A stretch of 64,000 nt of DNA, from the NCBI GenBank assembly GCA_020205615.1, contig JAINUW010000512.1, forward strand, positions 124,001 through 188,000, written 5' to 3'. Shown here in pieces: positions 12,238 to 25,460 of this stretch. A model generated the notes under the pieces. The model had not been told where the DNA came from. It made no database searches and was given only the letters and a program-made list of their open reading frames with translations. The DNA comes from Panax quinquefolius. Lineage: Eukaryota; Streptophyta; Magnoliopsida; Apiales; Araliaceae. A program made the position numbers and the translations under genes. How positions within the stretch are numbered: position 1 is the stretch's first letter; each line of letters begins with the position of its first letter.

Positions 12238-15200
12238 ATTTGAAATATTTTGATATTTTAGTATTTTTTACCAAAAATATTTAAAACATGTTTTATATGT
12301 CGGTGGACCCCATTTCTTGATTTGAAATTTGATTATAGCTTGTAAAATCGTCAGTTTGTGGATTTCGGTCAATTTTTGTTTGGAATTTGGAAAAACTTTC
12401 TTCTGAAAAGTTGTAGAGAATTGAATTTCCTATAAAAACTCATGAGATTCGAATTTTCTGATAAAAGGGCCATTTATTATGAATTATTGAAGTTAGAAGT
12501 TAAAATAATTGATTTTTAAAAGTTTTAATTAATTTTAATAACAAAAACGTTTTTTTGTTTTTGTCATTATTAGTGGCTGAATTCAGATGGTCAGATGGTC
12601 AGAGTGGTAGGCGTAGGAATTTAATATATATTATATTAATATTTTATTAAATTTTACGCTTTGTGTTATTAAAGCATTTTCTATAAATATGGTCTTAGGT
12701 TAGAATTGAAAATCACAAGAGGCTGAAGTTTTCTCTCTCTATATTATCGGCGTATTCTTGTGAGTATTTTGAGTATACTTTGAGTATTGCTATCTGGTGC
12801 AAGTTAGATTCGGACGTTATTCCGGTCGGAAATCTTCTTTCTTTTGAGGTAAGGGATAGTAAGAGATTTTAAGGGTGATTATGTTTTTCAGTTTTGTATT
12901 TTCCGGACCTTCAAAAATTCTGGAAAAATTTGAAATGATATTTTGATGAGTTTTGTAGATTGTGTCCAAAATGGTGATTTTTGGATGTATAGATTAGGAG
13001 TTATGGATTTTATGAGAAAATACTATTTTAAAAGTAACAGCTTATAACTCCTTGTGATTAACTCCAAAATTGATGAAAATTTTATTGGGAGTACATCTAT
13101 ATAATATCAGTATACCGTGTAAATTTTAGAATTGTTGGATAAAATTATAATTTATGATAAATGTTTAAATATTCGGTGGGTTTGGCCATATGAAAAATAG
13201 TAAATGAATTTTAAAATTTTGAGAAAATATATGTTCAATATGGGACTATGTTATGCTAAATCCCAGAAAAGAAATATTTTGGAACTGATTTGGTATTTTC
13301 ATGAAAATATTCTAGTTATGAGTAAATGAATTAAATATGTTATGTGAAGTAAGAAAATTGGAAAATATGATTTTATGGCTTGAGAATCATATATGAGGTA
13401 TATGCAGATTTTGATGAGGGTTTTGGTTATTGGTGATGAAATCTTATGAGTTAGGCATTTTATGATGATTAAATGCATTAATTAGTAAAGTGTAAACAAT
13501 TTAATTAAATTGTTTATAAGTTTTAGAAATGATTAAAATATTATTGTAATATTAATAATATTAGATTATGAGATTTCTAAGTGATTTATAACATTTGGAT
13601 TAAGGTGTTATAAATATGGATATGAATTTTATTATGAAACTTTATCTTTTCGTATCGAGGAGTTCTTTATGCGATATCTTTGTCTTATGTATGAATACGG
13701 GTCTTATTCATGACAAATTGGTTTCTTCTTTGACCAAATTATCGTTGATTTATGAATCTTACTCTTGAAATTAAAACTATATTTTGATTATATTATTTTT
13801 ATATAACATTCTTATAACCCTAATGATAATATTTCTCTTTGACTTGAGTGTAAAGATGGGTAGATTATTGGTATGATCGTGACCATAGGTTCTCTTTGGC
13901 CAGTAGTGCAAAAGTTGAATTGTTGGTGGTATGATCATGACCATTGAATTTACAATTGAATATTTTTTAGCTTTAAGTGCAAAGGTGAATTAATCAACAT
14001 GGTTATAATTATTGTTATATAACACGAAATGATTATGTATTTCTTTGATGTATGAATATCTTTGGCTCGTAGTGCAAAGATGACTTGTTGATGAATATCT
14101 TAGCTTTTTTGTAGTACAAAGATGAATTATTGATGAATATCTTTGGCTCGTAATCAAAGATGACTTTGTTGTTGAATATCTTTGCTTTGTAGTGTAAAGA
14201 TGAGCTGTTGATGAGTATCTTTGGCCCGTGGTGCAAAGATGAATTTATTAGTATGATTATGAACAAGAAGCTGTGATTTGGTATAACCATGATATTTGAT
14301 GTTTGGGTAAAGGCGGTGATGAAAATTATCTTGCGTCTGGATGAGAAGAGAATTTAGAATCACAATTATGATTATGAGTTATTCATATGATTGTGGAAAG
14401 GAGGCTGTTGATTGATGTTCTGAGGGGATAAAATATTGTTGGTAGACTTTTAACGTGGAGAAGACAATAGACTTTATAGTCTATTTGACTCTTTTAATGG
14501 ATTGCTCGTTCATTGCAACTATGGTTGAAAAGTTTTATCATCTACCGTATGTTCTAAATCTACGATTTATTATTGATGAAGACTATTGATAATTTATGTA
14601 TCTTTAGTTATAATATTCTTTCTTGAGCTAGTTGTGCTCACCCTTTTGTTTCACAATTCCTTTCGGGTAATAAAAAAGTGTATTTGGGTTGGTTGGGGAT
14701 AACAAGGGAATAGAGCGGTGGTCTATAGTTGTTGAGGTTCTCCCTAAAGAGGTGAGGCGAACCCAACTTTGGAAGGTGTTTTGTCACTATCATACAAGAT
14801 GTCTAATGACATACAAACTCGTGTTATCATAAGACATGGTTGTGCTCATCCACTTCTTTGAGTATATTTACAAGCACTACTATATAATCTTGGTATTTGT
14901 TTGGAGTATAATACCCAATTAGAGGCAGTGGAGATAATGATATGTCGAGAAGACTCACCATTGGGAAGAATATGATAGTAATCTTCTCGTTTTTCTTTGG
15001 GGTCTATTAGGTTGAAGAGGATAATTGCGTGGCCATATGATATCTACCATAACCTAAAAGCATGGCCTCCCGTATACGAAAGTTTCTTGAGCACTTCCCA
15101 AAGATTCTAATTTCTAAAATAGTTTTTGACTATACCTTTATGTAAGGTGTCATTGTGACGTCTTCTGAGTTGGTATATATTTTATCAAACTCACGACATA

Positions 15201-15607
15201 TGTGTTGTTGTATTTTGCACGATAATTGTTGTAATAAAGTTGTAGTTGTTATTAGTACCATATATTTGGCGACTTCGAGAATGGGTTGGATGGAATGGAC
15301 TATTTTGGGAATCGTAAATCGCGGTTAATATCGAGCTTAGGAATATGATCTCTGGCGGAGATCGAGATTAGAACTAGGAGGAGAGATGAGTAAATTCTTA
15401 TTTAGTGTGTCCTACCTAAGCTTATTTGTTGGTCGATCGTAATATCGGGATATTATGTGATATATTAATTTGTTAAATTAACCCTTGTTTTGAAGTTGTA
15501 TTCTAGAATGATATCCGAAATACGAGGAGATGAGCAATGGAGAAATCATGATGTGGGGGATATAGAATCGAAATGAAAGCAAGGTATTATCATTTTGTTA
15601 AATTAAC
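12238..15607 (+). mobile_element. Truncated Gypsy LTR plus 5' internal stub
   Basis: From about 12290 it matches the LTR of the element at 17624-25115, starting roughly 950 bp inside that LTR. It ends near 15318, where the tattttggga atcgtaaa end is followed by a primer site (ggttaatatcgagctta, about 15323-15339). A TATA-like stretch (ctataaatatgg) lies near 12682. Internal sequence 15340-15607 has both the 5' leader and a short piece of the 3' internal end of that family, so the interior was deleted. It stops abruptly at 15607 at an inverted pol fragment. No coding potential. Confidence 0.7.
14057..14244 (+). repeat. ~38-bp minisatellite in LTR remnant
   Basis: Five degenerate units of the type tatctttggctcgtagtgca plus aagatgacttgttgatgaa. 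Each unit holds an inverted repeat, ATCTTTG / CAAAGAT, around a GTAGTG loop. The same array occurs at 23860-24065. Confidence 0.75.
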
Positions 15608-17379
15608 CTTTGTGTTAGCCTCAAGTGTTGCTTTCATGATCTTCACGGCTTTTGGAATAAATAAGGATGTCATCAATAAAAGGCGACCACAAAGTGATCC
15701 AAATATTCCTTGAATACTCGGTTCATAATATCCATGAAGCGAGGGGCATTAGTCGATCCAAAGGACATGGACTAGGAATTCATAATGCCCGCATGGGAGT
15801 TAAAGCCGTCTTTGGAATGTCATCGATTCTAATCTTCAATTGGTGATATCCAAGCGAAGATCAATCTTTGAAAAGAATTTGGCTCCTTGCTAATTGGTCA
15901 AACAGGTCATCAATACGTGGCAATGGATACCTATTTTGATGGTGACATGATTCAACTCCCGATAATCAATACAAAGTCGCATACTCCCATCTTTCTTCTT
16001 CACGAATAGAGCAGAGCACCCAGTAGAAGTACTTGGGACGAATAAAGCTAATGTCTAACAATTCCTGCGGTTGGGTCTTTAACTCTTGAAGTTCAATAGG
16101 AGTCATTCGATATGGGGCTTTGGAAATGGGTTTTATCTAGGGTTCAAGGTCGATACAAAATTCAATTTCACGCTCAGGGGGTAGGCTAGGAAGTTCTTTG
16201 GGGAATACGTCAGGAAATTTGTTAACAATAGAAATATCGTTCAAAACTGACGTATTTTTTTGTTTAAATCTGTGACATGAGATAAGAAAGCTTAACATCC
16301 GTTTTTCAATAAACGAATAGCTTTATGGCTTGAGATGGTAGTGATTGATTTTAATGGTTTGGTCGGCTTGAATTCGCATAATAGGTTGATTAGGAATATG
16401 AAAGCTAACAACCTTATGGAAACAATCAATTTTTACATGATGAGTAGTTAACCAATCAATCCACAGAATCACGTCAAATGCAAGTATTTTCAATGAAATA
16501 AGATCTACGAGGTAATGTGAAGGGTACCGATTTGAACCAAACAAGACTTATAAGCGATGGATGTAATGAAGGTTTCTCTCAAGCGAGTTTCCACAGATAA
16601 GTCAAAGTCTAATTTCTCTCGAGTCAAATTTAATCGATGGCGCAAGTAGGAGAAATAAAGAATGGGTAGAACCGGTATCAAATAAAGTATAGATTTCGTT
16701 AGAGTATTTGATAAGCTTACCGTGATGACCTCATTTGGGTTCCTTGCTTTCCGGAGGTCACCACAAACGCTCTCCCTCAGACTTCTGGGTTTTGACTTTT
16801 TCGGGGCGACCTTTGGTGCCTCCATCCTAGTGAATTTTTCTTCGATGAGCGACAAAAATCGGGCTAAGTGACCTTCTCTTCCACAATTATAACATGCTTT
16901 GGACGGCATCATACGGTTTGGTGATGTGCCCTCCCTCCACATTTGAAACATATGATAGGTGGTCGGATTCTCCTTCCTTAACGGTGTGTTGGTCTTGATG
17001 TCTTTCCATCATTGTTGAATCTCCTCTTCTTGAAATGTCCATTCTTATTGTTTTGGCCTACGATTACCACCGAAGTGGTTACCATTTCGGCACATTGATT
17101 CCCTCCACGCTTGTTGTCACCGCTTCACGATCGCTCTCATTTGGTATTATCATTTTGTCGGTTGCTCTCTCTTTTAGTTGCGTTGACTCGTTATCGCGCT
17201 CCACTAATCGAGCCCTATTTACAACATCCGAATATAAACACGGTTTATGAGAAATAAGATGTTGACGTATCTCCGACTTCAAACCTCTTAAAAACATCCG
17301 TGTCATTCTCTTCATTATCCACCAAGTGGGCCTTAATCGAGGATAACTCATAAATTTAGCCTCGTATTGTGACACGGTT
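15608..17379 (-). pseudogene. Gypsy gag-protease-RT fragment (G1/G3 family)
   Basis: An inverted scrap of the G1/G3 family with no LTRs. From high to low coordinates it holds the capsid end (17375-17079), zinc knuckles (CYNCGREGHLARF, about 16900), protease with the DVILWIDWLTTHHVKIDC stretch (16544-16323), and the start of RT down to 15608. It breaks on the left inside the RT region and on the right inside gag. Frameshifts are frequent. Confidence 0.8.
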
Positions 17380-17380
17380 A

Positions 17381-17548
17381 ATAACTGGACTAATTAAGAC
17401 GATTATTGCTAATGGTGCTTATGACTTCACAAGAGCTGCTCTTAGAAATTCGTTCCTTGCATCATCTGTCTCTTCTTGCCAAAGTCAAACAATGAGCCTT
17501 GCAGAAACTGTGTCTGTAATGGCACAACAACAATATAATTGTTCATGA
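17381..17548 (+). pseudogene. Unidentified coding-like fragment
   Basis: An open stretch of 55 codons plus stop (TGA 17546-17548) with a protein-like composition, including ANGAYDFTRAALRNSF. It has no start codon of its own: its left side joins a Gypsy gag fragment at about 17379. It does not match the retroelement proteins in this window. It could be the last exon of a host gene carried along by transposition, or chance. I do not recognise the family. Positions 17549-17618 show nothing further. Confidence 0.3.
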
Positions 17549-17618
17549 TGAACACTATTTGGGAGTAAATACATGAGACTGAAACATATATAATTTCAAA
17601 GCCAAGGCATTAATGAGA

Positions 17619-17623
17619 CTTGG
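17619..17623. repeat. Target-site duplication CTTGG (left)
   Basis: CTTGG precedes the LTR start at 17624 and recurs at 25116-25120 directly after the LTR end. This is the 5-bp duplication made by LTR-element integration. Confidence 0.85.
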
Positions 17624-20600
17624 TGTAAGACCCCGAATTTTATGAAATAAAAGTATTCAATTTTTCTTATAATTACAATTCAGTAAATGGTTAAATTGAT
17701 AAAAGTTAAAGTTAAGGGTGATATATGAAATTTTTTCAAAATAAGCAAGTGGTTATAAAATACTCATTTGTTGTGGGGAATATTCGTTTGGTCGTGAAAT
17801 ATTCTTCCGTCGGGGAATATTCATACGACAGTATGACCTTTTAATGGGCCCCATAATGAGAATAAGCGCCGGATGAAGAAAATGACAAATTAAAGTTTTT
17901 ATAAATAACGGCGTAATTATTCTGAATTAACCTTTGTTGGAATTCGATTGGGTAAAGTAAAATGTCTGGCGTTGTTGGCGATATTACTTACGTTATTTGC
18001 GATATTTTGAATTATTGATTCTTACGTAAGAAGGCACTTTCGATAATTGTTATAGTAATTCTTATTCAATATTTTATTTTGATTCAATAATTCACTGCGT
18101 TGATATTTTATATTATTGTTGTTTTAATAATTATCACTGCATAGTATTTTCCATTATCAAATCAATAATTCATATTATTTGAATAATATTATTAGATAGC
18201 ATTATTGACAATGTCTAGAAAGTTCTGTCTAAGGAGAGGTTTGGTCACCTAATTGCGCGCCAGTAAGGAGAAATTCTTATTGGAAAACCCCCTCTTTCCA
18301 AGGAACGGCCTGGTTGTCATTATTGTGATTCTGTAATATTATTTGTGAATAATTAATTATTAATTTATATGATAAGGAAAATATTGATTTTATGTGGATA
18401 TAGATGGAGAAAATTTTTAATGTGACAATTGTTGAAAATCAATATTTTATCTTTTTCTGATAAAATAATTCATTTTAATATATTATTATATTTTAATAAT
18501 ATAATAATGGTGATATTTTTACTATGAATGTGAGATATATGAGTATATGAGGAGAAAAAGTATTTTTATTGCAAAAGATGTTTAAAACATGTTAAACATG
18601 TCGGTAGACCCCATTTTTTGACTGAAATTTGATTATAGTCTGTAAAATTGCCCATTTATGGATTTCGGTCAATTTCTGTTTGGAATTTGGAAAAACTTTT
18701 TTCTGCAAAGTTGTAGAGAATTGAATTTCCTATAAAAAGTCTCGAGATTCAAATTTTCTGATAAAAGAGCTATTTATTATGAATTATTAAAGTTCAGGAT
18801 TAATTGATTATCATTTTTGGAAGTTTTAAATATTTTTTGTTAGAAAAAGCGTTTTATTGTTGGCCCATGTGTGTTGTTAGATCTTTGAAATTCGGAAGTC
18901 AAGTGTGCGTAGGAATTTAATATATATATATATTAATATTTTATTAAATTTTCTGCTTTGGTGTTCTAAGCATTTTCCTATAAATAGGGTCCTTAGGTTA
19001 GAATTGAAAATCACACCAGAAACTACAGATTTCTCTCTATTTCTCTCTCTATAATATCGAGCGTATTTTTGTGAGTATTTTAGTACTTCGAATATTGCTA
19101 TACGGTGCAAGCTTTTTAGCACTTATATCCATGTATCCGATCGTAAGTATTATTCTTTCTGAGGTAAGGGAGGTTATTTTCTTCTAAAATGATATTATTT
19201 CTTCAATATCATTATGCCAGAATGTTGGTTGGAAATTTTTTATCAAATTTGGAACTTTTCATGTCTCGGGATTACTATTCATGAGTTATTCTTATTCATG
19301 AGTTCTTATTCACGAGTTCTTATTCATGAGTACTATTCACGTAAAACGTGATGATATTTTTGTGAAATTTCTATCTTTTGGTGTCGAAAGTTACTTATTC
19401 ACGTATATGACACTATTCACGAATACGGCAGTATTCACCGAAAAAATAAAATATCTTCTTTTTGTCCAAAATATCTATTCTGGATACTATATTTGATTGG
19501 ATCTATGTTTCGATCTTCATTCTTGAATTTGACTCCACTCTGGTTATTTATGAAGTATTTTTGATCGGGAATTGTTTAAAGTACGAATCCTTAATATTTG
19601 TTCTTTTGTTTCACTGGATTCATTTTCTTTAAAATATTTTTCATCATCCTCAGTCCTAAATGATGATATAACTGAATATCTTTGGCCTGTAGTGCAAAGG
19701 TGAATGAAAATTATCTTTGTCCTGGATGAGAAAAGGAATTTAGAACTACAATTACGATTATAAGTTATACATGTGATTGTGGATAGGAATTGTTGATTGA
19801 TGTTACAGGTTTAAAACATTGTTGGTGGATTTTTAACATGGAGAAGATAATAGAATTTATAGTCTATTTGACTCTTCTAATGGATTGCTCATTCCGCTGC
19901 AACTATGGTTGAAAAGTTTTATCATCTACCATATGTTCTAAATCTCAGATTTATTACTTGTTGAAGGCTATTGATAATTTATTTATCTTTAGTCATGATA
20001 TTCTTTCTTGGGCTAGTTGTGCTCACCCTTTGCTTTTACAATTCCTTCCGGGTAATAAAAGTGTAGCTAGGTCGGCGGGGATAACAAGGGAATAGAGCGG
20101 TGGTACATAGATGTTGAGGTGAGGTGAATTTAACTTGGAAGGGTGTTTTGCCTTTATCATACAAGATGTCTAATGACATACAACCTCATGTCATCATAAT
20201 GACTGAGGTTGTGCTCATCCACTTGCGATTATATTTACAAGCACTTTACTATATAATCTTGGTGTTTGTTTGAGTTTAATTCCCAATTAGAGGCAGTAGA
20301 GATAATGATATGTCAAGAGAAGACTCATCATTGGGAAGAATATGATAGTAATCTTCTCGTTATTACGTGGGGTTTATTGGGTCGACGAGGATAATTACGT
20401 GGCCATGTGATATCTACCATAACCTAAAAGCATGGCCTCCCGTATACGAAAGTTTTCTTGAGCACTTCCCAAAATTCTAATTTCTAAAGCAGGTTTTGAC
20501 TATACCTTTATGTAAGGTGTCATTGTGACGTCTTACTGGTTGGTATATATTTGTATCAAACTCACGACATATGTGTTGTTATATTTTACACGACAATTGT

Positions 20601-20688
20601 TGTAATAAAGTTGTAGTTGTTTTTCGTACCATGTATTTGGCGACTCAGAACGGGTTGGATGGAATGGACCTATTTTGGGGTCGTTACA
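17624..20688 (+). repeat. 5' LTR of non-autonomous Gypsy element
   Basis: 3,065 bp. TATA box tataaata at 18979-18986, followed by a pyrimidine-rich leader (ttctctctctat). A short array of the ACTATTCACG type lies at 19270-19440. The roughly 38-bp minisatellite present in the partner LTR is reduced to one unit here (about 19680), which explains most of the 253-bp length difference. Confidence 0.88.
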
Positions 20689-21797
20689 TATAGTATCAGA
20701 GCTTAGGGATATGATCTCTGGCGGAGATCGGGATTAGAACTAAGAGGGGAGAGATGAGTAAATCCTTCGCTAGTGTGTCCTACCAAAGCTTAATTGTTGG
20801 TCGATCGTAATATACTGAGATATTATGTGATATGTTAATTTGCTTAATTAACCCTTGTTTTATGGCGATTTGAGAATGGGCTCTTTGAGAATGCTAACAA
20901 TGAAGTGAATGAGGCGTGGGGATACCTCTAATCACTAACCATGTTAATGTGATGTTAGGCGAAGAAGGAATTAAAGATATCCGTGTGATGAGTGAAGAAT
21001 TGATAGTTGCAGAAAGAGATAATCGCAGAGGTATAAATGAGTGAGAGTGAGGCGAGAAGAGGAAGAAGAGGTACACGAGGAGAGTTTATTAGAGGTATTA
21101 TATGATCAAAATGTAGAATTTCAAAATCGTATTCATGAGTTAGAAGAGCAGTCAAGAACGACAGACGGTCGTGGAGCAAAAAGATCTGACAATTCAAGCT
21201 TGTGTTACCCGATATGTGATGCTTGAATAGAAGCATTCTTTGGCGAGTATAAGATGATAAAGATGGAATCGAAATTTGAAAGAAGGAAAAGCGAGCGAGT
21301 GAGAATAAGTGATGCATGGGCAAAAAAATGCGACACGTGGATATTGTGGAAAGAGATGTCCGATCTAAGAAGGCTAAAATAGATGATATGAATTTCTCTT
21401 TTGGAAAATAATTGGGAGAACCCAACATCGAGTTTTGAATTACCCATGCAGAAGCGGTCGACTGAATTCGATATGGATCGAAGATTGATGATTCGAGATC
21501 ATGAATCGGAAATCTGACGAAGTCGATTGAGGGAGGAATATGCCCTATAGAAAAGTATATTCAACGGTAGTGATGACGCCAAATCTTTGCCCCAGACAAG
21601 TCAAAGCCAGAAGTAGTTAGAGGATAGCGGTTGTCGTGACTTCCCAACAAATGAGGAACCCAAATGAAGTTATCACGGAGATGAGCAATGGAGAAATCAT
21701 GGCGACAAGAGATATAATCGAAATGAAAGCAAGGTATTCTCAACTTTTCGAAATACCAGTGCGTAAATTTTGGGATGAAATTTCATAAGGAGGAGAT
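20689..21797 (+). other. Short internal region with gag-like scraps
   Basis: Leader after the primer site, then a glutamate-rich coding-like stretch at 21041-21226 (EEEEEVHEESLLEVLYDQN, then a short coiled-coil-like segment). Near 21660-21760 the sequence matches the 3' internal end of related elements (gagatgagcaatggagaaat). The region ends in the polypurine tract aaggaggagat (21787-21797). I see no enzyme domains. The acidic stretch may be the remnant of a gag N-terminus, but I cannot prove it. Confidence 0.6.
20691..20708 (+). promoter_or_regulatory. Primer binding site (tRNA-Met type)
   Basis: tagtatcagagcttaggg, two bases after the LTR, is close to the TGGTATCAGAGC site that pairs with initiator tRNA-Met. 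Confidence 0.7.
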
Positions 21798-24700
21798 TAT
21801 AAGACCGAATTTTATGAAATAAAAGTATTCAATTTTTCTTATAATTACAATTCAAGTAAATGGTTAAATTGATAAAAAGTTAAAGTTAAGGGTGATATAT
21901 GAAATTTTTTTCAAAATAAGCAAGTGGTTATAAAATACTCATTGTTGTCGGAGAATATTCGTTTGGTCGTGAAATATTCTTCCTGTCGGGGAATATTCAT
22001 ACGTGGTAGCATGACCTTTATGGGCCCCATAATGTAGAATAGCGTCGGATGAAGAAAAGCGATTAATTAAAGTTTTTATAAATAACTTGGCGTAATCGTT
22101 ACTGTTAATATTTGTTAGAATACCGGTGGGTAAAGTAAAAAATGTCTGGCGTTGTTGCTTGATGATGTACGCGGTATTGCATAGTATTTTGAATTATTGA
22201 TTCTTACGTGAAGGCACTTTCAATAATTATTACGGTAATTCTTATTCAATATTTTTTTGATTGATAATTGCTACGTTGATATTTTATATTATTGTTGTTT
22301 TAATAATTGTACTTTGCACGGTATTTTCCATTATCAAATCAATAATTCATATTATTTGAATAATATTATTAGATAACATTATTGGCAATGTCTAGAAAAT
22401 CTTATCTAAGGAGAGGTTTGGTCACCTAATTGCGGCGCAGAGTAAGGAGAAATTCTTATTGGAAAGCCCCTCTTTCTGAGGAGCGATGCAGTTTGTCATT
22501 ATTGTGATTACGTAATATTATTTGTGAATAATTAATTATTAATTTATATGATGAGGAAAATATTGATTTTATGTGGATATAGATGGAAAAATTTTAATGT
22601 GACAATTGTTGAAAATTAATATTTTATCCTTTTACGATAAAATAATTCATTTTAATATATTATTATATTTTAATAATATAATAATGGTGATATTTTTACT
22701 ATGAATGTGAGATATATGAGTATATGAGGAGGAAGAGTATTTTTATTGCAAAAGATGTTTAAAACATGTTAAACATGTCGGTAGACCCCATTTTTTTGAC
22801 TGAAATTTGATTATAGTCTGTAAAATCGCCCGTTTATGGATTTCGATCAATTTCTGTTTGGAATTTGGAAAACCTTTATTCTATAAAGTTGTAGAGAATT
22901 GAATTTCCTATAAAAATTCGCGAGATTCGAATTTTCTGATAAAAGGGCTATTTATTATGAATTAGAGAAGTTCCGGATTAATTGATTATCATTTTTTGGA
23001 AGTTTTATATATTTTTTATTAGAAAAACGTTTTTATTGTTGGCCTATGTGTTGTTATATGTTGAAATTCAGAAGTCAAGTGTGCGTAGGAATTTAATATA
23101 TATATATATATATATATATTAATATTTTTTAAATTTTTCGCTTTGGTGTTACAAGCATTTTCCTATAAATAAGGTCTTAGGTTAAAATTGAAAATCACAC
23201 CGTAAACTGATTTTCTCTCTCTCTTCTATAATATATCGGCGATATTTGTGAGTATTTTAGTACTTGAGTATTGCTATACTGATTGTAAGTTCTTTTAGAC
23301 TATATCTAATATTCCGGTCGGAAATCTTTATTCTTTACGAGGTAAAGGAGGTTATTTTCTTCTAAAATGATATTATTTCTTCAATATCATTATGCCAGAA
23401 TGTTGGTTGGAAATTTTTATCAAATTTGGAACTTTTTCATGTCGGGGTTACTATTTATGAGTTACTATTCACGAGTTACAATTCTTGAGTTACTATTCAC
23501 GAGTTACTATTCACGAGTACTATTCACGAAACGTGATGATGTTTTTTGTGAAATTTCTATCTTTTGGTGTCGGAGTTACTATTCACGTATATGGCACTAT
23601 TCACGAATAGGGCACTATTCACCGAAAAAATAAAATTTCTTCTTTTTGTCCAAAATATCTATTCTGGACACTATCTTTGATTGGATCTATGTTTTGGTCT
23701 TCATTCTTGAATTTTACTCCACTACGGTTATTTATGAAGTATTTTTGAGCGGAATTGTTTAAAGTACGAATCCTTAATATTTGTTCTTTTGTTTCTTTGG
23801 ATTTGTTTTCTTTAAAATATTTTCATCATCCTCGGTCCTAAATGATGATATAGCTTGAATATCTTTGGCCTATAGTGCAAAAGATGAATGATTCGATGAA
23901 TATCTTTGGCGTAGTGCAAAGATGAGCAGTGTTTAGATGAACATGATTAATCGATAAATATCTTTGGCTTTGTAGTGCAAAGATGACTTGTTGATGAATA
24001 TCTTTGGCTGTAGTGCAAAGATGACTTGTTGATGAATATCTTTGGTAGTAGTGCAAAGATGAATTTATTAAGTAGGATTATGAGCATAAAGCGTGATTTG
24101 GTATAACCATAATCTTTGATGTTTTAGGTGATGAAAATTATCTTTGTCTGGATGAGAAAAGGAATTTAGAACTACAATTACGATTATGAGTTATACATGT
24201 GATTGTGGGCGGAATTGTTGATTGATGTTCTGAGGTTAAAACATTGTTGGTGAATTTTAACATGGAGAAGATAATAGAATTTATAGTCTATTTGACTCTT
24301 CTAATGGATTGCTTATTCATTTATGACTATGGTTGAAAAGTTTTATCATCTACTATATGTTCTAAATCTAGATTTATTATTGTTGAAGGCTATTGATAAT
24401 TTATTTATCTTTAGTCATGATATTTTTTCTTGAGCTAGTTGTGCTTTCACCCTTTTGCTTTTACAATTCCTTCCGGGTAATAAAAAGTGTATTTGGGTCG
24501 GCGGGGGATAACAAGGAATAGAGCGGTGGTCTATAGATGTTGAGGTGAGGTGAATTTAACTTGGAAGGGTGTTTTGCCACTATCATACAAGATGTCTAAT
24601 GACATACAACCTCGTGTCATCATAAGACAATGTTGTGCTCATCCATTTGCTGAGTATATTTACAAGCACTACATATATAATCTTGGTGTTTGTTTGGAGT

Positions 24701-25115
24701 TTAATTCCCAATTAGAGACTGTGGAGATAATGATATGTCAAGAGAAGACTCATCATTGGGAAAAATATGATAGTAATCTTCTCGTTTTTTTCTTTGGGGT
24801 CTATTAGGTCAACCGAGGATAATTACGTGGCCGTATGATATCTACCATAACCTAAAAGCATGGCCTCCCATGTATGAAGGTTTCTTGAGCACTTCCCAAA
24901 ATTCTAATTTCTAAAGCAGGTTTTTGACTATACCTTTATGTAAGGTGTCATTGTGACGTCTTCTGATTGGTATATATTTGTATCAAACTCACATCATATG
25001 TGTTGTTGTATTTTGCACGACAATTGTTGTAATAAAGTTGTAGTTGTTTTTCGTACCATGTATTTGGCAACTCAGAATGGGTTGGATGGAATGGACCTAT
25101 TTTGGGGTCGTTACA
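21798..25115 (+). repeat. 3' LTR of non-autonomous Gypsy element
   Basis: 3,318 bp. TATA box 23164-23171 and an (AT)n tract at about 23097-23119 shortly upstream of it. An ACTATTCACG-type array lies at 23450-23620 and the minisatellite at 23860-24065. It ends ...gggtcgttaca at 25115 and is followed by the CTTGG duplication. Its first bases, TATAAGACC, differ from TGTAAGACC in the partner. Confidence 0.88.
23860..24065 (+). repeat. ~38-bp minisatellite with hairpin units
   Basis: Five units beginning at about 23860, 23901, 23959, 23999 and 24037. Each has ATCTTTG, a GTAGTG-containing loop and CAAAGAT. Most spacings are 38-41 bp; one is 58 bp. Confidence 0.75.
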
Positions 25116-25120
25116 CTTGG

Positions 25121-25460
25121 GGGCAATTTGGTCCGAATTTTTTTTATGCGTCCACTAGTGGATGACGAATTTGCCTTTTAAATCTCAATCCTTAATTTAT
25201 GTAATGTATGGCTATGATGATATTTGTCCATTTTTCATCCATAGCAAATATATACTATGGATCATTTCGTTGTTAAATACACTCCAAATAATTGTATACA
25301 AAGATTTGTTGTATACATCAACGAATGATTTTTGGTAATTTTCATTATTATTTGCTTACATTTATTATGTTTCAATATATTGGTTTGATTTAGAGTTATT
25401 TTGTTTTCACTATTATATAGTTGATACATAATTTTTGTATTTTTGTTTTAGTTTGAAAAA
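25121..25460. other. AT-rich stretch without recognised content
   Basis: Flank of the non-autonomous Gypsy insertion. I see no ORF, repeat or RNA gene. It may be the 5' flank or leader of the broken gene that follows. Confidence 0.5.

Larger units (their letters stand above)
17624..25115 (+). mobile_element. Non-autonomous Gypsy element with 3-kb LTRs and 1.1-kb interior
   Basis: A complete insertion of 7.5 kb: LTR (TGTAAGACCCC...GTTACA), primer site, 1,109-bp internal region, polypurine tract, second LTR, and matching CTTGG duplications. The interior has no RT, RNase H, integrase or protease, so movement would depend on another element's enzymes. The LTR design (Met primer site, TGTAAGACC start) resembles Tekay-type elements, which suggests a LARD-like derivative (inference). 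Confidence 0.9.

Noticed and set aside
2156..12242. Target-site duplication for G1
   Set aside because: Left flank gaata and right flank atttg do not match, even allowing a shifted edge.
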